Origin: Thaumasiovibrio subtropicus
GTDB lineage: Bacteria > Pseudomonadota > Gammaproteobacteria > Enterobacterales > Vibrionaceae
Assembly: GCF_019703835.1 (NCBI RefSeq)
Contig: NZ_AP023055.1
Span: forward strand, 1,488,001-1,552,000
Direction: 5' to 3'
DNA length: 64,000 bases
Shown: positions 9,905 through 18,136 of the stretch, piece by piece
How the letters are laid out: every line of letters begins with the position of its first letter
How positions within the stretch are numbered: position 1 is the first letter of the stretch
Notes under the pieces: model-generated
The model's input: only the letters and a program-made list of their open reading frames with translations
Database searches by the model: none
Told to the model about the DNA's origin: nothing
Made by a program: the position numbers and the translations under genes

Positions 9905-10492
9905 CTATATTCTCAAACTTGTCAGCCATACACTCAACGTACGCTGTCCTTCTTTTAATGCTTTTTGCTTATCTTGACTTTGTGCTATCCAAAGTGCGGT
10001 TTCACATAGGCCGCCATGCAGTAAACGTGCACTGACCTCAGGTGAACTGACGCCAATGATATCTTCCGCCATCAATACATTAAGCATCTTTGCAAACTGG
10101 TGCAGGCAAGCCAATTCTGAACGCGCGAGCTGTTCAGCATCCAATATTCCTGCCGCATCACTCAGATAAATTCGCACAATCTCTTCTTCTAGTGCGAACT
10201 CTAAAAAGGCATTGCAGCACATCTCTAATGCTTGCCAATTAAATTCTGCACGCGCCGACACCGCGCTAAGACGCGCATTCAACTCGCTATCTAATTGCTG
10301 GTATACCGCCCAAAACAGCCCTTTCTTATCACCGAAATGGTGATAAAGTGCGCCTCGCGTCAACCCCACTTTTCCTGTGAGGGCATCCATCGCTGTATTC
10401 GCATACCCTATCGAACCGAACTGTCGACGGCCCGTCGCAAGCAATTTCAAGCGTGTTGCTTCCATCATTTCAGTGCGAGATTTAGCGCTCAT
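9905..10492 (-). CDS. TetR/AcrR-family transcriptional regulator
   Basis: 195 residues. An N-terminal TetR HTH covers about residues 10-55 (RRQFGSIGYANTAMDALTGKVGLTRGALYHHFGDKKGLF), followed by an all-helical ligand domain. No efflux or enzyme target gene lies divergently next to it apart from a small unknown protein at 10710. The promoter just upstream is framed by an inverted repeat, which suggests autoregulation. Confidence 0.92.
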   Translation of the reverse strand: MSAKSRTEMMEATRLKLLATGRRQFGSIGYANTAMDALTGKVGLTRGALYHHFGDKKGLFWAVYQQLDSELNARLSAVSARAEFNWQALEMCCNAFLEFALEEEIVRIYLSDAAGILDAEQLARSELACLHQFAKMLNVLMAEDIIGVSSPEVSARLLHGGLCETALWIAQSQDKQKALKEGQRTLSVWLTSLRI

Positions 10493-10515
10493 AGTAGTTC
10501 CTTGACTTATCGATG

Positions 10516-10555
10516 CAGGGTTTATATTTGAATTTAATATATATTGTCAACCCTG
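10516..10555 (-). promoter_or_regulatory. TetR gene promoter framed by an inverted repeat
   Basis: On the minus strand a consensus -35 TTGACA (10550-10545) and -10 TATAAA (10526-10521) are separated by 18 bp. The promoter is bracketed by the inverted repeat CAGGGTT (10516-10522) and AACCCTG (10549-10555), a plausible operator for the TetR protein itself. Confidence 0.65.
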
Positions 10556-10709
10556 AATCCCCATCAAGCATTCAACACATTTGGAAAACAACAATCATTG
10601 AGTAAACAAAGATAGTGCATATACTCGTGCACTAAGAGTACAGAACGCGACAAATGATCAATTGGCCACCAAAATAACGACGTCAACGAAGCCAATAAGG
10701 AGATAAACC

Positions 10710-10952
10710 ATGAAATACACTGATGGACGCACGCCACAGCTAGGTGATCAGATCACCATTGCTTCCAAACACTCGGGCACCGTTGTTGCGAACCTTTCTC
10801 TTAAGACTTACTCAGAGCATTATGCAGAACAAAGCTGGGATTACCTATCAGATGGCATCCTAGTAGAGACCAGCTTTGCAGGGCTCGTACACTACACAGA
10901 AGAGTCTTTACTCACTGAAAACATCATCCTCATCGCTAGAAAGCAAGAGTAA
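10710..10952 (+). CDS. Small conserved-looking protein, unknown function
   Basis: 80 residues with a good ribosome-binding site (AAGGAGA, 6 bases before ATG). The sequence is soluble, mixed alpha/beta in appearance, with no signal peptide or membrane span (starts MKYTDGRTPQLGDQITIASK). The phrase LGDQITI...GTVVANL resembles small SH3-like beta-barrels, but that is only an impression. It is divergent from the TetR gene. Confidence 0.7.
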   Translation: MKYTDGRTPQLGDQITIASKHSGTVVANLSLKTYSEHYAEQSWDYLSDGILVETSFAGLVHYTEESLLTENIILIARKQE

Positions 10953-11117
10953 CGATGACGGGCCTAGAAAACGCGGCTAAAAGCAAGCGCCTAACTCAAG
11001 CTGGTAGTTTGAGATTTCACGCGCAAAGTTATTCACTTATCCCCCCCATCGCTACCCATGAGGTCATTGAAAATACTAGGATAAAGCCACCAATAGCCAT
11101 CCATCCAACAGGTAGCA

Positions 11118-11579
11118 ATGCGACTTGATAATCCTGCTGTTCACTGCGGCACTTATGCAACACTAGTGGTTGAAACTGGTGAGATGGCGCCCGAATTTGT
11201 TGGTCATTTCTTATCTTTTCAGCCTTCGCTCTTACACCACAAGGGAAAAGTGCCAAATGGTAGGCGCAATAAAGCACCTTATAACGCTTGGTATCTCACC
11301 ACACTTCATCATGTACAGAGTCATGATGCGAGGTGCCACGTCGATTGGTTGCTAGACGCTTTAATTAAAAAAGAGGATGAGCTTCGACAAATCACGACAC
11401 TTGCCAATCGTGTTTTTGTCTCTCTGACATGGCTCGGCAACCCATCTCGCGCCCAACCTAAACTGAGCCCAACCCAAATGCGAAAACTCGTCCGGTTAGA
11501 TTTGGACATTACGTGGCAATGGATACCCTCAGAGGCACAAGACGTAGAGGCAAACCAAGCCATAGCAGAAGCACAATAA
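11118..11579 (+). CDS. DUF4279-like protein
   Basis: 153 residues. The pattern of an N-terminal strand (YATLVVETGEMAPEFVGHFL), a KGKV turn, NAWYLTT and a helical DWLLDALIKKEDELRQI resembles the DUF4279 family, small cytosolic proteins of unknown function sometimes seen near immunity genes. No good ribosome-binding site precedes the ATG, so the exact start is uncertain. It converges with the lyase gene on a shared bidirectional terminator. Confidence 0.6.
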   Translation: MRLDNPAVHCGTYATLVVETGEMAPEFVGHFLSFQPSLLHHKGKVPNGRRNKAPYNAWYLTTLHHVQSHDARCHVDWLLDALIKKEDELRQITTLANRVFVSLTWLGNPSRAQPKLSPTQMRKLVRLDLDITWQWIPSEAQDVEANQAIAEAQ

Positions 11580-11609
11580 AAAGCCCCGAATTCACATTCG
11601 GGGCTTTTT
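11578..11609. terminator. Bidirectional rho-independent terminator
   Basis: The stem AAAAAGCCCCGAA / TTCGGGGCTTTTT with loop TTCACA is flanked by A and T runs on the two sides. It lies between convergent genes and serves both directions. Confidence 0.92.
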
Positions 11610-11632
11610 GATTGCTTAAGATTTAGCGTGAC

Positions 11633-13711
11633 TTACAGCTCAATCGTTACCGTTTCGCCGTCAACCGTTAGCTCTAGCGCGTTGCCGACTAGCTTGTGAG
11701 ACACTTCAACTTGCTCGCCGTTGTTCTTATTTGGAACAAGTAACGTTAGGATGTTGTGCTCTTTCGCAGCGCCAAACTCCACTTCCACGTGGCGGTGGAT
11801 TTCAAGATCTTGGTACTCGTATGGGTCAACGTCGCCGAAGCCTTCAACGTTCTTAACAGATTCAATGTTGTCTGCAGACTCGTTGATGAAGTTCACGTCA
11901 AGGTGAGCCACTTCGCCACGGATAGTGAACGATTTATCAGCCACTTCGTTTGTGAATGTGGTGTGCATCAGCCAAGTCATGTCTTTCTCTTCAGAAAGCG
12001 CAGCCTTGTCTTGCATTACGAATACTTTGCCTTTCACAAACCAGATCTTACGCTTGTAAGATTCGATTTCAGGTACGAAGTACTTGTAAGATGCTGTTGC
12101 ATCACCTTCCACCATCTTCACATCAGACTCTGTATCGTAGTCAGTGATCTGACCGCCCGCTTCAATACAGAAGCGATCTTGGTGGTTTTCATAACCTGTG
12201 TTCTTGTTCTCGCCGTACTGACCTTTACCACCGAATAGAGGCAGATTCTTCGAGAAGGTCTGACGACGCCACTTAGTGTGCATGTCCACACCGAAGCCAC
12301 CGTAGTAACCCGTGATTGCCGCTAGCGTTTCGCCAAATGCGTGTAGAGTGAACGCGTTTTGGTCACCGTGTGAGTGAGAGATAGAACCAAATGGTGAACA
12401 CTTGAATACCATGTGGATGTGGTTATCACGCTCAGTCATCTTGTTGTGGAATGCCGCCCAACCTGTGATTGGGAATACTTTCAACAGTGGGTCATTTGAC
12501 GGTGCTTTCTCTTCTGGTGCGTCCCAAAGGATGTTGAAGCGTAGATCGTCGTAGCCGAAGTCCCACCAACCAAAGTTGTAGAATTTCGTATGCGCTTCAG
12601 TATCACGACCTTTGAGCTGGTTGTAGTACCAAACGTACTCAGGCTTCTGGTTAACACCCGCGTAGTGCTTGATGTTGTAAGCCAGTTTTAGACCTGGGAA
12701 ATCACCGATTGATGACTGGTCACAGAAGCTCGCACGCTTAGAGTGAACAGGCATACAGTATAGTGGGAAGTCACCTGTGTTTTCGTAGAATGTCTTGTTG
12801 AACATGTCTACGCCACAGTAGGCTTTCAATAAGTCGAATGCTTCGCCTAGGAACGCAGTTTGTGTGTTCCAATAGTCAGGACCTTCAGCCCAACCGCCGT
12901 CTTCACCGCCCCATGGTGGGTAGTGTACCGCGTAGTACTCTAGTGCGTATGCAATGTACTCGCCTGCTTTCGGGTGATCGTGGTAAAGCGCGATACACGT
13001 TGGGATAATAGCAGAAGAGATAGAACGAACACCGTGGCTGTTCAGTGGGTTGTTCAGTAGATCAACCGTTACTTTCAGGTGGTGCATGATTTCGTCTAGA
13101 CGCTCAATCAATGCATCTTGAACTTGCTGGCGCTCTTCATCTGTGAAGTGAGCGTGTAGCCAGTCGTAGCCCCAAGCCATAGCTGCGATAACACGAAATG
13201 CCGCTTCATCGTTGTAGCCACGAGACGTTACGCCTTCTGGATCGTAAGTCGATAGTTTTAGCGTCCAAGCTTTTGCTTTTGCGATTAACTCTTCGTCTTC
13301 TTTTACGATACCTGCAATGGCAAGGTTACGTGTCGCGTTAAGGGCCATTTGGCAATCAACGTACATTTGACGCCAGTAAGGACGCCAAAGCGACGCTTTA
13401 CCTACCGTCTCTTCCGGATAAGGCTGCGGCTCTGCGTAAGGTTCAGTCTCAAGGAACTTAACCGTCGAGTTATTGTAGAAGTCATCAAACATGCAGTGAG
13501 ATTCATCTGCACGTACCGCCGCTTTGAATGCCTCTAGATCTTCTGCCTGAACCAGAAGGCGTGGACGCGCTTCACTGAGGTTATCGAGGAAAGACAGGTC
13601 AAAGTCGCGCTTTTGAACTTCGATTGGGAGTAGGTCGACAAGATTACCTGCTGAAGTATCGTTTTCCAGCTTCATCTTCCTGATGGCATCAAGAGATTTT
13701 TGGTTGCTCAT
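11633..13711 (-). CDS. Cytoplasmic heparinase II/III-like lyase, PL15 oligoalginate lyase type
   Basis: 692 residues with no signal peptide. It has an N-terminal alpha/alpha toroid with a DUF4962-like region, including NSHGVRS at 224-230, and a C-terminal heparinase II/III beta-sandwich with HSHGDQNAF at 446-454. In known PL15 alginate lyases a His in the toroid and a Tyr do the beta-elimination. The lack of a signal peptide fits an exo-acting enzyme that trims imported oligosaccharides to unsaturated monosaccharide. PL15 also contains exo-heparinases, so a glycosaminoglycan substrate is possible. The DehR-like reductase at 45409 supports alginate. No alginate porin, transporter or DEH kinase lies beside it. 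A palindrome sits upstream at 13767. Confidence 0.82.
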   Translation of the reverse strand: MSNQKSLDAIRKMKLENDTSAGNLVDLLPIEVQKRDFDLSFLDNLSEARPRLLVQAEDLEAFKAAVRADESHCMFDDFYNNSTVKFLETEPYAEPQPYPEETVGKASLWRPYWRQMYVDCQMALNATRNLAIAGIVKEDEELIAKAKAWTLKLSTYDPEGVTSRGYNDEAAFRVIAAMAWGYDWLHAHFTDEERQQVQDALIERLDEIMHHLKVTVDLLNNPLNSHGVRSISSAIIPTCIALYHDHPKAGEYIAYALEYYAVHYPPWGGEDGGWAEGPDYWNTQTAFLGEAFDLLKAYCGVDMFNKTFYENTGDFPLYCMPVHSKRASFCDQSSIGDFPGLKLAYNIKHYAGVNQKPEYVWYYNQLKGRDTEAHTKFYNFGWWDFGYDDLRFNILWDAPEEKAPSNDPLLKVFPITGWAAFHNKMTERDNHIHMVFKCSPFGSISHSHGDQNAFTLHAFGETLAAITGYYGGFGVDMHTKWRRQTFSKNLPLFGGKGQYGENKNTGYENHQDRFCIEAGGQITDYDTESDVKMVEGDATASYKYFVPEIESYKRKIWFVKGKVFVMQDKAALSEEKDMTWLMHTTFTNEVADKSFTIRGEVAHLDVNFINESADNIESVKNVEGFGDVDPYEYQDLEIHRHVEVEFGAAKEHNILTLLVPNKNNGEQVEVSHKLVGNALELTVDGETVTIEL

Positions 13712-13766
13712 ACTAACTCACTTATATCATTGAACGGTGATGGGTTACCCCAAAAAGATTGATGCT

Positions 13767-13779
13767 ATTGTAATACAAT
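13767..13779. promoter_or_regulatory. Palindrome ATTGTAATACAAT upstream of the lyase gene
   Basis: A perfect 6-1-6 palindrome 56 bp upstream of the lyase start. The shape is that of a GntR/FadR-type operator. It differs from the AAACGTTT element shared by the sulfatase genes, so the lyase is probably under another regulator. Confidence 0.4.
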
Positions 13780-13886
13780 TAAGATGAGGAAGTAAAAAAA
13801 TATCCGAAAAATTGCGATGAGGTCACACCTAGCCTAAGAACGCATATATCAAACAGTGATTCAATCGTTAAAATTTGTAAGACTAA

Positions 13887-13970
13887 TAGACTCAAGCTAC
13901 CTCAAGGTGCTGGATTCAGAAACAGGCTAGCGCATCGAACTCAAGGCAAAGGCGTGAAGGAAAGGCTTGC
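13887..13970 (+). repeat. Dispersed intergenic repeat, copy 2
   Basis: It reads TAGACTCAAGCTACCTCAAG, then GTGCTGGATTCAGAAACAGG, then CTAGCGCATCGAACTCAAGG and CAAAGGCGTGAAGGAA. It matches the copy at 609 and the left part of the element at 43636, including the ...AAAGG.GTGA.GG.A tail. The copy lies downstream of the phosphatase gene and lacks the far inverted end. Confidence 0.7.
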
Positions 13971-14010
13971 TGAAAAACTTAGACATTCTCACTGATCACC
14001 CATCCTGCAG

Positions 14011-14964
14011 TTACGCGTGTATAAGCCGACAAAGTTGGATAACTCTCTCATATAAATCGGAGGGTGCGCCGTCGCTACCGCGATGGTGAAGATAGACCAC
14101 CCCCTTGTGATTCATGAAATGCGAATCTGGGCGGTTTAAATCTAATGGGGCGCCATGGCAATCACTGACCCACACATCGTTATCCCAAACCTGACGCGCA
14201 GCCTCAGCAATCGCCGCGGTTGCACTAAAATCCCACAAGCTTCCACCGCCTTTACGTTTTTTGGGTAACTTCAGATAGGCGGCGTTAGGCGTCTCCATCA
14301 CCTTGATGGCATTCATCACAGCGCCCGAGGTGTGATGAACTCTGACTTCAGAAAACCCATCGTCACGCACGGTGGATTCAAGCTTGTCCAAGAAATCGTT
14401 AAAACGTTGCTCATTGAGAAAGCTACGATCGATAAAGAGATCAAAAACAGACGTTGCACCCTTTTCCCCTATGGGTTGCCAGTGCATACCGTTCTTGTGT
14501 AATAGGGTGACTGTATTTCCTAATAGGGCTTGATAGTAATCTCCTGTAGCGGGATTCATCACCACCCCCAAAACCGGTGAGCCATCTTGTCTAACCAAGG
14601 CAATTGAAACGGCAAAACCCGCAGTGCCTTCAATAAAAGGCAAGGTCCCATCCAAAGGATCAATCGACCAGAAGTAATCGGCATCATGGCGTGAGTGACG
14701 ACTCGCTGACACTTCGTCAGCGCCTTCTTCTGCCAGTATCACAATGCCATATTCATCCAAAGAAGAGGCTAACTTACTCACGATCAACGCTTGACTATCA
14801 ACATCCACCTGCGTCACGACTTGGGAACTAAGGGTATCGCCAGCCACCTTATCTTTGACCTGTAAGGTTTGCCTATCGACTGTCGCGATTAAACGCCCTG
14901 CTTCAATAGCCGCGTCAGTGGCACATGTCAGCAAACGGTGAAGTTGGCAATCACTTAATCTCAT
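14011..14964 (-). CDS. Inositol-monophosphatase/CysQ-superfamily phosphatase
   Basis: 317 residues from the ATG at 14964, preceded by GAGGGA; a GTG one codon upstream is also possible. The metal-binding motifs of the FIG superfamily are present: AEEGADE (about 80-86), DPLDGTLPFIEG (about 103-114) and LWDFSATAAIAEAA near residue 235. Members cleave inositol phosphates, fructose-1,6-bisphosphate or 3'-phosphoadenosine 5'-phosphate. The sequence does not settle which. It overlaps the kinase-like gene upstream by 14 bp, so the two are translationally coupled and probably act on related metabolites. Confidence 0.8.
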   Translation of the reverse strand: MRLSDCQLHRLLTCATDAAIEAGRLIATVDRQTLQVKDKVAGDTLSSQVVTQVDVDSQALIVSKLASSLDEYGIVILAEEGADEVSASRHSRHDADYFWSIDPLDGTLPFIEGTAGFAVSIALVRQDGSPVLGVVMNPATGDYYQALLGNTVTLLHKNGMHWQPIGEKGATSVFDLFIDRSFLNEQRFNDFLDKLESTVRDDGFSEVRVHHTSGAVMNAIKVMETPNAAYLKLPKKRKGGGSLWDFSATAAIAEAARQVWDNDVWVSDCHGAPLDLNRPDSHFMNHKGVVYLHHRGSDGAPSDLYERVIQLCRLIHA

Positions 14965-15979
14965 CACGATCCCTCAACCAAGTCATGGCGTGGTCTGTTA
15001 GCGTCTCTGTGTAAGCATTTATCTTCCAATGCTCAGGCGACCAACCTTTTACAAAACGTTGAAAATCAGCCCAAGCCACACAAAATAGCGGACGCCAATG
15101 TCGCTCCACCTCATCTCCATCAATGTCTGAATGACATTGCGATAACGCCGTTCTCAAAGTACTAAAGTAATGAGCAAGGTAACGCGCGACGAGTTGCTTA
15201 TTTGATTCAACACTTTGCTCAAAATTCAACACGCTGCTGAGAAAAAGGCATACATCCTTCATGCCACAGCCTCCGCCAACATATTGAAAGTCTACAGCCG
15301 CAGCCTTTGAACCATCAGGGGTAAAACAGAAGTTGGCTAACTTGGCGTCACCATGAACCAACGTTTGATATTCACACTGTCGTAGCAACGCATCTAATGG
15401 TTTCGCGGCGTTTTTTAGCCTATGATCAGCCAAAGCCGCCAGCTCATCTGGGCGCGTGGCCAGATGCCAATAAGTGCCCATCGGCCAAAGGCCGTGCTTT
15501 TCACATTCATGACCTTTACCCATATACTGCGCGTGAAAGTGTGCGAGCCACTCTAAACATGCCAGCACTGAAGGCGCTTCAACTTGCTGATGCGTTTCAC
15601 TGTACCCAGCCACCGTTAAATCTTCGAGCACTAGCACAATGTCATTGCCGGTTTGCTCCACCAACAGGCACTCGGGAACTTTTGCAGCACACTGATTGGC
15701 GTAATGCTGATACCAGTTCACTTCCACTTGATACGAATCGCACTTTCGTTGATGAGAGCGGGATGTTTTCCAACCGCGGGGATGTTCTGACGATTCTCGT
15801 TGATCACGGGGGAGGGAAATGTACTTAACAATGACGGAAGGAACTTGACCGCCCTCCAAATAGACGCGAACCAGTTCTCCGTAGCCACTCCACAGAGTTT
15901 GTATGGACTCAACCTTGGAGACGCAACTTGCATCGAAGTGGCGAACAAAGTTATCAAGTATGTTAACGGGCATCTTCAT
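14951..15979 (-). CDS. Aminoglycoside-phosphotransferase/ecdysteroid-kinase-like protein
   Basis: 342 residues of a eukaryotic-like small-molecule kinase fold. The catalytic loop LVHGDAKLANFCF and the metal-binding Asp in AAVDFQYVGGGCGMKDVCLF match the APH/CHK-like superfamily, which phosphorylates sugars, choline or other small hydroxyl compounds. The substrate is unknown. The overlap with the FIG-type phosphatase downstream suggests a kinase/phosphatase pair. Confidence 0.78.
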   Translation of the reverse strand: MKMPVNILDNFVRHFDASCVSKVESIQTLWSGYGELVRVYLEGGQVPSVIVKYISLPRDQRESSEHPRGWKTSRSHQRKCDSYQVEVNWYQHYANQCAAKVPECLLVEQTGNDIVLVLEDLTVAGYSETHQQVEAPSVLACLEWLAHFHAQYMGKGHECEKHGLWPMGTYWHLATRPDELAALADHRLKNAAKPLDALLRQCEYQTLVHGDAKLANFCFTPDGSKAAAVDFQYVGGGCGMKDVCLFLSSVLNFEQSVESNKQLVARYLAHYFSTLRTALSQCHSDIDGDEVERHWRPLFCVAWADFQRFVKGWSPEHWKINAYTETLTDHAMTWLRDRDEIK

Positions 15980-16041
15980 CGATAAAAAAGCTTCTCAGAC
16001 AGAGGAAGCTCGATAGTATCACGGACCTTAGCGGCAAAGAA

Positions 16042-16065
16042 AAGCGCCACCCGAAGGTAGCGCTT
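16042..16065 (-). terminator. Terminator after the first sulfatase gene
   Basis: The stem AAGCGCCACC / GGTAGCGCTT has one mismatch and a CGAA loop. In the minus direction it is followed by a T-rich run, so it should end the sulfatase transcript. Confidence 0.75.
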
Positions 16066-16087
16066 AGTCACGAGCAATTGCATTAGA

Positions 16088-17806
16088 TTACAAACCTAAT
16101 TCGTTACGCTCTTTACGTGTCATGAATGGGTAAGGTGCTTTGAATACATCCGCAGGCACTTCGTAACGCTTACGCGCGTCGTCCAACTCTTTATGCATCA
16201 TTTCACGCACTTCTTTATACTCTTCCGATTCGTAAACGTTGTTCACTTCTGTCGGATCCATCTCTAAATCGAACAGCTCGAACCAACCTTCACCCTTGTT
16301 TTCCGAGTAGAAGTCGATCAGCTTGTAACGCTCAGTTCGCACACCGTCATGACGAGGGACATTGTGCGCACCATGCATGTAGTAGTGGTAGTACACAACA
16401 CCGCGCTCATCATGCCACTCAGCATCTGTTCTTTCGCCTGTCAGCACATCCAAGAACGAACGACCTTGCATCTCTTTTGGCGCTTCGTAACCCGCAGCTT
16501 CTAGGAAAGTTGGGCCAAAATCAATGTTTTGAATCATGGCTTGCGGACGTTGCTCAGGGGCGATTTTCTCTGGCCAGCGAATCATGAATGGCATCTTCAT
16601 GCCTTCTTCATACATGTAGCGTTTTTCCGCCCAACCATGCTCACCGATAAAGAAGCTTTGGTCTGAGCTGTAAACCACAATGGTGTTTTCAGCCAAACCA
16701 GATTCGTCTAGGTAATCTAGGATTCGACCCACGTTTTCGTCGATAGTAACCACGGTCGCCATGTAGTCACGCATAAAGCGTTGGTACATGTACTCTAGGC
16801 GAGGAATTTTAAGTTCACGAGGCACATCACCCCAGCGGCGCTTGTACATAGGATCTTTCATTTTTTCCCAGTACTCAACGTTCGCATCATCGTAAGCATC
16901 ATGGAACGCAGCACGCTGCTCTTCTGTTAAGCGGTTCATCCACTGATCTAGATGCCAGCGTTGATCCCCATCCATACTTGCTAACCACTCTTCACGCACA
17001 CGCGCTTTTTCAGGGGTCGTTGGCGCAGGTGGGAAGGCGTTGATACCGACTGGCGTCATACCGTAAAGCTGCATCCACGCATTGGCAGCATGTTCACCGC
17101 GCGTATTGTAATCATCGAACAACGTCGCTGGGACTGGGAAGTTATGATCAATAAACTTGGTCATGTTACGCGCAGGTGGACGACGCGGGGTATGCGGCGC
17201 TTTGTACTGTACTTTAAGCAGGAAAGGTTTGTCTTCATCCCAAGACTCTTCTAGCCACTCTAAAGACATATCAGTGATAAGATCGGTTGAATAGCCTTCG
17301 ATTTCCTGCGTTTTACCCTGTTGATCGATAAACTCTGGGTTGTAATACGTTCCTTGTCCACCTGAGCCATTCAAAACCAAAGAGTAACCAAACTCGTTAA
17401 CCGGTGTTGGCTTCATATGCCATTTACCAATCAATGCCGTATCGTATCCGTTCTCTTCAAGAATCTTAGGGAAGATGGTTTGATTCGGGTTCCAACGTGA
17501 CGTGTTATCAATCACACCATTTTTATGTGAGTGCTTACCTGTCATCACTGAGGCGCGGCTAGGTTGACAGATAGAGTTAACTACAAAGGTATTTTCGAAA
17601 ATTGCCCCTTCATTGGCGATACGGTCAATGTTAGGTGTGTGACCCAGCGTAGGGTCATAAGCACTGATAGCACGGTTGGAGTGATCATCCGAGAAGATGA
17701 AAAGAATATTGGGTTGCTCACTCTGCGCCGCGGCGGCACCAGAAAATGCAGAAGCCGTTAACAGAGCACCAATCCCGAGTGAAAGTGTGGAACGTTTTAT
17801 TTTCAT
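16088..17806 (-). CDS. Secreted S1-family sulfatase, Cys type
   Basis: 572 residues. The signal peptide (MKIKRSTLSLGIGALLTASA..AAAAQ) leads to the alkaline-phosphatase-like sulfatase fold. Metal-binding DD is at about 40-41 and the formylglycine site is CQPSR-ASVMTGKH with Cys80, so activation needs the radical SAM enzyme encoded at 27689. The C-terminal part has the usual ERYKLIDFY and DLEMDPTEVNN motifs. It acts in the periplasm or outside and removes sulfate esters from a polysaccharide; the subfamily is not assigned. It shares domain layout with the sulfatase at 53693. A promoter with an AAACGTTT operator lies about 185 bp upstream. Confidence 0.93.
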   Translation of the reverse strand: MKIKRSTLSLGIGALLTASAFSGAAAAQSEQPNILFIFSDDHSNRAISAYDPTLGHTPNIDRIANEGAIFENTFVVNSICQPSRASVMTGKHSHKNGVIDNTSRWNPNQTIFPKILEENGYDTALIGKWHMKPTPVNEFGYSLVLNGSGGQGTYYNPEFIDQQGKTQEIEGYSTDLITDMSLEWLEESWDEDKPFLLKVQYKAPHTPRRPPARNMTKFIDHNFPVPATLFDDYNTRGEHAANAWMQLYGMTPVGINAFPPAPTTPEKARVREEWLASMDGDQRWHLDQWMNRLTEEQRAAFHDAYDDANVEYWEKMKDPMYKRRWGDVPRELKIPRLEYMYQRFMRDYMATVVTIDENVGRILDYLDESGLAENTIVVYSSDQSFFIGEHGWAEKRYMYEEGMKMPFMIRWPEKIAPEQRPQAMIQNIDFGPTFLEAAGYEAPKEMQGRSFLDVLTGERTDAEWHDERGVVYYHYYMHGAHNVPRHDGVRTERYKLIDFYSENKGEGWFELFDLEMDPTEVNNVYESEEYKEVREMMHKELDDARKRYEVPADVFKAPYPFMTRKERNELGL

Positions 17807-17985
17807 AATATCCTTGCCTGAATAAACGAGACAGATTTAATCTTGCAGCATGAATGCTGGCATTCAAAATGTGTAAACATTCTGATAAGTTTGAAACACC
17901 TGGACCAACAGGTAGAAATTAGCTTTAGTATTAGCAGTAATATTACTTAGCCAGTTTCGACAAACCAACCATAACCTCGAAATGA

Positions 17986-18014
17986 AATATAAACGTTTCG
18001 ACCACCAAGATCAA
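17986..18014 (-). promoter_or_regulatory. Sulfatase promoter with AAACGTTT operator
   Basis: On the minus strand, -35 TTGATC (18014-18009), a 17-bp spacer and -10 TATATT (17991-17986). The palindrome AAACGTTT at 17991-17998 abuts the -10 and shares its first base, a position where a LacI-type repressor would block polymerase. The same element occurs upstream of five other transcription units. Confidence 0.65.
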
Positions 18015-18064
18015 AAAAGGGTTCTAAAACTGTGACCCGTGCAATATTCCATTTCGACAATTAA

Positions 18065-18094
18065 AAAAGGCTGTATTTTAAAATACAACCTTTT
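18065..18094 (-). terminator. Terminator after the PF10091 gene
   Basis: The hairpin AAAAGGCTGTATTTT / AAAATACAACCTTTT has one mismatch and lies just past the stop of the minus-strand gene, with flanking A/T runs. Confidence 0.65.
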
Positions 18095-18136
18095 AAATAC
18101 TTACTTATATTTCTCACATTTAAACAACAATCATCA

